This document shows, piece after piece, positions 60,528 through 64,000 of a stretch of DNA of 64,000 nt. The first letter of the stretch is position 1. Every line of letters starts with the position of its first letter. Source of the DNA: an actinobacterium LLX17 (GTDB taxonomy: Bacteria; Actinomycetota; Actinomycetes; Propionibacteriales; Nocardioidaceae); the NCBI GenBank assembly GCA_000471045.1, contig KI301992.1:2843452-2907451 (forward strand), in the 5' to 3' direction. The notes under the pieces are model-generated. The model saw only the letters and a list, made by a program, of their open reading frames with translations, searched no databases and was not told where the DNA came from. Position numbers and translations under genes: made by a program.

Positions 60528-61418
60528 GTGGCCACGCCGAAGGTGATTCTCTTCTACGCCCTGACCCCGTTGGCCGACCCCGAGGCGGTCCGGCTGTGGC
60601 AGCACACGCTCGCCGGCGGCCTGGGGCTGCGGGGGCGCGTCATCGTGTCGCCTCAAGGCATCAACGCCACGCTCGGCGGCGACGTGGTCGAGCTCAAGCA
60701 GTACGTGCGAGGACTGCGCTCCTACGGCCCGTTCCGCGACGCCGACGTGAAGTGGAGCGAGGGGCGGGCCGACGCCGAGGGCCGCTCGGCTGACTTCCCC
60801 CGCCTGACCGTGAAGGTCCGCGACGAGCTGGTGACGTTCGGCGTGCCCGGTGAGGTGCAGGTCGACGAGAGCGGCGTGGTCGGCGGCGGCACCCACCTCA
60901 CGCCGGCCGAGCTGCACGAGCTGGTCGAGCGCGAGGACGTCGTGTTCTTCGACGGCCGCAACGCGGTCGAGTCCGCGATCGGACGGTTCCGTGGGGCCGT
61001 GCGCCCCGACGTGAGCACGACTCGCGAGTTCGTCGACCTGCTCGACTCAGGAGCGTACGACCACCTCAAGGACCAGCCGGTCGTCACCTACTGCACCGGC
61101 GGCATCCGCTGCGAGGTGCTCACGCCCTTGATGCGGAACCGCGGCTTCCGCGAGGTCTACCAGCTCGCCGGCGGTATCGCGCGGTACGGCGAGGAGCGCG
61201 GCGACGACGGGCTGTGGGAAGGGTCGATGTACGTCTTCGACGGCCGCCGCAGCGTCGAGTTCTCCGACGACGCAATCGTCGTCGGCGAGTGCGATCGGTG
61301 CGGCGGCCCCACGAAGGACGTCATCGACTGCTCGAACCTGGCCTGCCTCGCACAGCTCGTGCGCTGCGCGGAGTGCGTGCGGGTCACCGCGGACTGCGGC
61401 AACCCGCACGCCGGGTAG
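60528..61418 (+). CDS. trhO: tRNA uridine-34 hydroxylase / rhodanese-like (TrhO)
   Basis: A 296-residue protein: an N-terminal acylphosphatase-like domain ([12 protein letters not shown]), a rhodanese domain (~120-225) with catalytic Cys in YCTGGIRCE (~188), and a C-terminal Cys-rich zinc tail ([23 protein letters not shown]). TrhO makes 5-hydroxyuridine at tRNA position 34. GTG 60528 lies six bases after a GACAAT -10-like box; any start further upstream overlaps the amidase gene. Confidence 0.85.
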   Translation: MATPKVILFYALTPLADPEAVRLWQHTLAGGLGLRGRVIVSPQGINATLGGDVVELKQYVRGLRSYGPFRDADVKWSEGRADAEGRSADFPRLTVKVRDELVTFGVPGEVQVDESGVVGGGTHLTPAELHELVEREDVVFFDGRNAVESAIGRFRGAVRPDVSTTREFVDLLDSGAYDHLKDQPVVTYCTGGIRCEVLTPLMRNRGFREVYQLAGGIARYGEERGDDGLWEGSMYVFDGRRSVEFSDDAIVVGECDRCGGPTKDVIDCSNLACLAQLVRCAECVRVTADCGNPHAG

Positions 61419-61419
61419 G

Positions 61420-62025
61420 TCAGTTCTCCCAGCGCCAGGTGTCGACGAGCTCCTCGGCGATGTCCTGCTGGTCGTCCTCGGAGACCGACGGCGCGAACGA
61501 CACCGTGATGACGTAGAGCACCTCGTCGTAGATCGCGTAGTACTGACGCGCGACGTACGTGATGCCGGACGTCGTCGCCTCGGCCGAGACGACCGGCACG
61601 TCGACGCCGTCGACCTCGTAGTTGTCCTGCGCGGTCACGTTCTCGAAGATGCCGGCACCCTCGAGCTCGCCGATGGCCTGCTCCTCGAGCTCGTCGACGT
61701 CGAAGTCGGGCACGCCGGGGGTCCGGATGACGTTGATGTTGGTCTGGAAGTCGTCGATGACCTCGGAGTCGGCGTAGGCCACCTCGACCGGGCCGGCCGC
61801 CGGGCGGTCGCTGATGTCTTCCCAGCCCTCGGGCAGGACGAAGGTGAAGTCGTCGGTGCCGACGCGCTCGCCGTCGTCCTCCGCCTCCTCCTTGTCGGAG
61901 TCGTCGGTGGTCTCCTCGGCGGAGGGCGTGGGGTCGGTGTCGGTGTCGGAGTCGTCCGAGCCACAGCCGGCCAGCAGTGCGCCGGTCATGGCGAGGGCGA
62001 CCAAGGCAGTTCGTCGCAGTGTCAT
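61420..62025 (-). CDS. Lipoprotein
   Basis: A 201-residue lipoprotein with lipobox LAGC (Cys ~20), an acidic Asp/Thr linker and a compact domain with FVLPEGWEDIS..VNVIRTPG, a PsbP/Mog1-like fold seen in small actinobacterial lipoproteins. Function unknown. ATG 62025 follows TAGGGT by six bases. It ends one base after the trhO stop. Confidence 0.75.
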   Translation of the reverse strand: MTLRRTALVALAMTGALLAGCGSDDSDTDTDPTPSAEETTDDSDKEEAEDDGERVGTDDFTFVLPEGWEDISDRPAAGPVEVAYADSEVIDDFQTNINVIRTPGVPDFDVDELEEQAIGELEGAGIFENVTAQDNYEVDGVDVPVVSAEATTSGITYVARQYYAIYDEVLYVITVSFAPSVSEDDQQDIAEELVDTWRWEN

Positions 62026-62034
62026 GGCTGAACC

Positions 62035-62370
62035 CTACGACTGGTCTGTGTCGGAGGCTGCAGCGAGGACCGCTCCCAGCAGTCCCGGGTAGCGGCCGTC
62101 GACGTCGTCGGACCGCAGGCGAAGGTGCAGCTGGCCGTCGACGTAACGCCGCTCGGTGAGACCCGCCTCGCGCAGGATCTTGAAGTGGTGACTGGCCGTC
62201 GACTTGCTGACGCCGTCATAGGTCGCCGAGCACGGCAGCATGTGCTCAGGCGCCTGGTCGAGTCGTCGCACGGCCTCGAGGCGCACGGGGTCGCCGATGG
62301 CATGCAGCACCTCGTGGATCGTGCCGACCTCGGCGGCCGGCGACTCGTCGGGCGCAGCGATGGGGGGCAT
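62035..62370 (-). CDS. ArsR-family transcriptional regulator
   Basis: A 111-residue winged-helix repressor (MPPIAAPDES start). ATG 62370 follows AGGAG by six bases; GTG 62391 is an alternative. The HTH reads STASHHFKILREAGLTERRYVDG. One Cys (LPCSATY) is present but not a standard metal site. Two matching operators lie between it and the divergent MFS gene, so it likely represses both. Confidence 0.8.
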   Translation of the reverse strand: MPPIAAPDESPAAEVGTIHEVLHAIGDPVRLEAVRRLDQAPEHMLPCSATYDGVSKSTASHHFKILREAGLTERRYVDGQLHLRLRSDDVDGRYPGLLGAVLAAASDTDQS

Positions 62371-62381
62371 CACAGACTCCT

Positions 62382-62401
62382 GGTTCGACACCGGTCGAAC
62401 C
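62382..62401. promoter_or_regulatory. ArsR operator 1
   Basis: GGTTCGAC-ACCG-GTCGAACC, eight-base arms, just upstream of the repressor start and overlapping the alternative GTG start. Confidence 0.65.
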
Positions 62402-62407
62402 CGCGGT

Positions 62408-62413
62408 TAGGCT
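62408..62413 (+). promoter_or_regulatory. -10 box of the divergent MFS gene
   Basis: TAGGCT between the two operators; start site near 62420. Confidence 0.5.
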
Positions 62414-62418
62414 TCACG

Positions 62419-62438
62419 GGTTCGATGACTGTCGAACC
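62419..62438. promoter_or_regulatory. ArsR operator 2
   Basis: GGTTCGAT-GACT-GTCGAACC: the same 20-base length and outer arms as operator 1. It covers the expected MFS transcription start. Confidence 0.6.
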
Positions 62439-62460
62439 TATCACTCTCGCAGGAGCCCCC

Positions 62461-63696
62461 GTGTCCCTTCCCGCCGCCTCCCGGTCAGCCGAGGCGAGCG
62501 CCGCGACCGGTGCGGTCCACCCGACCCAGCGCTGGGCGTTCGGGGCCCTGCTGGGCGTCATCATGCTCGGCCTGGGCATCTCGGCCGCCCCCTCTCCGCT
62601 GTACGGCATCTACGCCGACGCGTGGGGCTTCGCACCGATCACCACCACGGTCATCTTCGCCGCCTACGCCCTCGCCGCCCTGGCCAGCGTGCTGGTCGCC
62701 GGGGCGATCTCCGACCGGGTCGGCCGCCGACCGGTGCTGCTGGTGGCCATCTCCGGGCTGGTGCTCGGTCTTGTCGTCTTCATGCTGGCCGACTCGGTGC
62801 CGGTGCTGATCGCGGCGCGCGTGCTGCACGGCCTCTCGGTCGGGGCGGTCGTGGTCGCCGGCTCGGCAGCGTTGCTCGACCTGCGCCCGAACGACGGTGC
62901 CCGCACGGGCCGCTCGACCGGCGTGGCCTTCAACGTGGGCATCGCCTTCACGGTGCTGCTCACGGCCGTCGACGCCGAGTACGGCCCGGCGCCCCTCGTC
63001 GTCCCGTACGCGGTGCTGGCCGGCTTCTCGGTCGCCGCCTTGCTGGCCGTGCTGCTCATGCGTGAGACCCACGTCGACAACCGCGCAGCGACGCTGGTGA
63101 TCGCCCGCCCGCGCGTGCCTGCCGTCATCAGCACCGACTTCCGCTTCTCGGCGCTCGGCGTGATGGCCTCGTGGTCGGTCCTCGGTGTCTTCCTGTCGCT
63201 GTTCCCCACCATCGCGTCCGTGGCCGTGGGGTCGACGAACCTCGTGTTCGGTGGCGCCGTCGTCGCCGGATCCGCCGCGACCGCCGCCCTCAGCCAGGCC
63301 GTCGCCGCCGCGTGGCCGGCCAAGACGGCCGCGCTCGTCGGTGACGTGGGCATGGGCATCTGCGCCGGCCTGTGCGTCCTGTCGGTGCACCTGGGCAACC
63401 CCTGGGCCGTCGGGCTCGCGGCCGTGGCGCTGGGCTTCTTCTTCGGACTGGCCTTCGGCGGATCGCTGCGACACCTCAACCAGGTCGTGCCGGCCGACCA
63501 CCGCGGCGAGGTCATGTCGGCCTTCTACGTGCTGGCCTACGGTGCGATGGCGGTCCCCACGCTGATCGCCGGCTGGGCCGCCACCCAGTGGGGTGTCGAC
63601 GACATCTTCGCGCCGTTCATGGCCTGCGTCGCCGCCGCCTGCCTGCTGGCCGCCTGGCTCGGCACCCGCGTCCCCCGCGTGACTCCCGACGCCTGA
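62461..63696 (+). CDS. MFS transporter under ArsR control
   Basis: A 411-residue, 12-helix transporter. The loop 2-3 motif is AISDRVGRRPVLL, as in drug:H+ antiporter families. GTG 62461 follows AGGAG with five-base spacing and is preferred over an in-frame ATG at 62425 that lies inside operator 2. It is divergent from the ArsR gene, so it is probably induced by the regulator's ligand and exports it. Confidence 0.82.
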   Translation: MSLPAASRSAEASAATGAVHPTQRWAFGALLGVIMLGLGISAAPSPLYGIYADAWGFAPITTTVIFAAYALAALASVLVAGAISDRVGRRPVLLVAISGLVLGLVVFMLADSVPVLIAARVLHGLSVGAVVVAGSAALLDLRPNDGARTGRSTGVAFNVGIAFTVLLTAVDAEYGPAPLVVPYAVLAGFSVAALLAVLLMRETHVDNRAATLVIARPRVPAVISTDFRFSALGVMASWSVLGVFLSLFPTIASVAVGSTNLVFGGAVVAGSAATAALSQAVAAAWPAKTAALVGDVGMGICAGLCVLSVHLGNPWAVGLAAVALGFFFGLAFGGSLRHLNQVVPADHRGEVMSAFYVLAYGAMAVPTLIAGWAATQWGVDDIFAPFMACVAAACLLAAWLGTRVPRVTPDA

Positions 63697-63746
63697 GTTT
63701 TCGTCGGTCACCCGGCGTTCACCTGCACCCGGCAGGCTGCTGACTC

Positions 63747-64000
63747 GTGCGCATCGCCCAGCTCGCCAACTTCGTGGGACCCACGTCGGGAGGCATGAAG
63801 ACGGCCGTCGACGCGCTGGGATCTGGCTACGTCGCCGACGGTCACGAGGTGCTGCTGGTGGTGCCGGGACCGACCGACGCCCGGTGGTCCACCAGCTCCG
63901 GTGAGGTCGTGCAGGTGCGGGCCCCACGTGTGGGCGAGCACTACCGGCTCATCGTCGAGCCGTGGCGGGTGCTCGACGTGCTGGAGGACTTCGCCCCGAC
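63747..64000 (+). CDS. Glycosyltransferase, N-terminal part (cut by window end)
   Basis: The frame from GTG 63747 stays open to the window end (~84 residues). MRIAQLANFVGPTSGGMKTAVDALGSGYVADGHEVLLVVPGP is the classic N-terminal Rossmann segment of GT4-type glycosyltransferases (GG motif followed by GHEV). The catalytic C-terminal half is outside the window, so donor and acceptor are unknown. Confidence 0.75.
   Translation, partial: MRIAQLANFVGPTSGGMKTAVDALGSGYVADGHEVLLVVPGPTDARWSTSSGEVVQVRAPRVGEHYRLIVEPWRVLDVLEDFAP

Overview
The window is about 70% G+C, densely packed and full of GTG starts and leaderless promoters. It is chromosomal DNA of a high-GC actinomycete. A mycothiol-dependent enzyme family member, an mprA-mprB-pepD locus, a FadE5-like acyl-CoA dehydrogenase, a bkd dehydrogenase operon and a fused anthranilate synthase fit Propionibacteriales, with Nocardioidaceae (for example Aeromicrobium) as the best guess. 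That placement is inference from family resemblance. There is no rRNA, CRISPR array, insertion sequence, prophage or plasmid module, and no gene-free stretch longer than about 220 bases.

Layout. 1-3.6 kb: end of a UvrD/HelR-like helicase, a membrane metallophosphoesterase, and a DUF559-type gene between two copies of a REP-like palindromic repeat. 3.6-7.9 kb: an M20 peptidase, then a trp attenuator (leader peptide with two adjacent Trp codons) and a fused TrpE-TrpG enzyme, then a DMT exporter. 8-11.6 kb: envelope-stress operon mprA-mprB-pepD with matching direct-repeat boxes before mprA and before pepD. 11.6-16.8 kb: a fructosamine-kinase-like protein, LMW tyrosine phosphatase with a 4-TM holin-like protein, a DUF222/HNH gene, a second DMT transporter and HisC. 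16.9-20.3 kb: bkdABC behind a perfect CRP-type site. 20.3-31.2 kb: MFS transporter, small enzymes, a FadE5-type dehydrogenase, three tandem paralogous lipoproteins, an enoyl-CoA hydratase and an alpha/beta hydrolase. 31.2-41.5 kb: PP2C phosphatase, divergent S4 RNA-binding genes, an acetyltransferase, an Ig-like surface protein, an MBL hydrolase, tRNA-Gly(CCC), dcd, psuG-psuK and a matrixin-like protease. 41.5-47 kb: a secreted S15-type hydrolase and a very large membrane Fe-S reductase with a repeated acidic tail.

47-50.2 kb holds what I think is the most interesting system: a secreted proline-rich protein with a C-terminal membrane anchor, a class F-type sortase, and an ECF sigma factor joined in one polypeptide to an HxxxCxxC anti-sigma-like motif, a membrane anchor and an Ig-like C-terminus. 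All three genes carry the same promoter, TGCAAG-N19-CCTACC, at identical spacing. This points to a small autoregulated surface-display regulon run by the tethered sigma factor.

50.2-64 kb: MFS transporter, DUF4916 protein, GOLPH3-like protein, a TPP riboswitch whose 3' strand contains the ribosome binding site of a YkoEDC-type ECF thiamin-precursor transporter, a fatty-acid operon (MaoC hydratase, acyl-CoA dehydrogenase, SDR) behind a TetR-like operator, map, an amidase, trhO, a lipoprotein, an ArsR regulator divergent from an MFS gene with two matching operators, and the start of a glycosyltransferase cut by the window edge.
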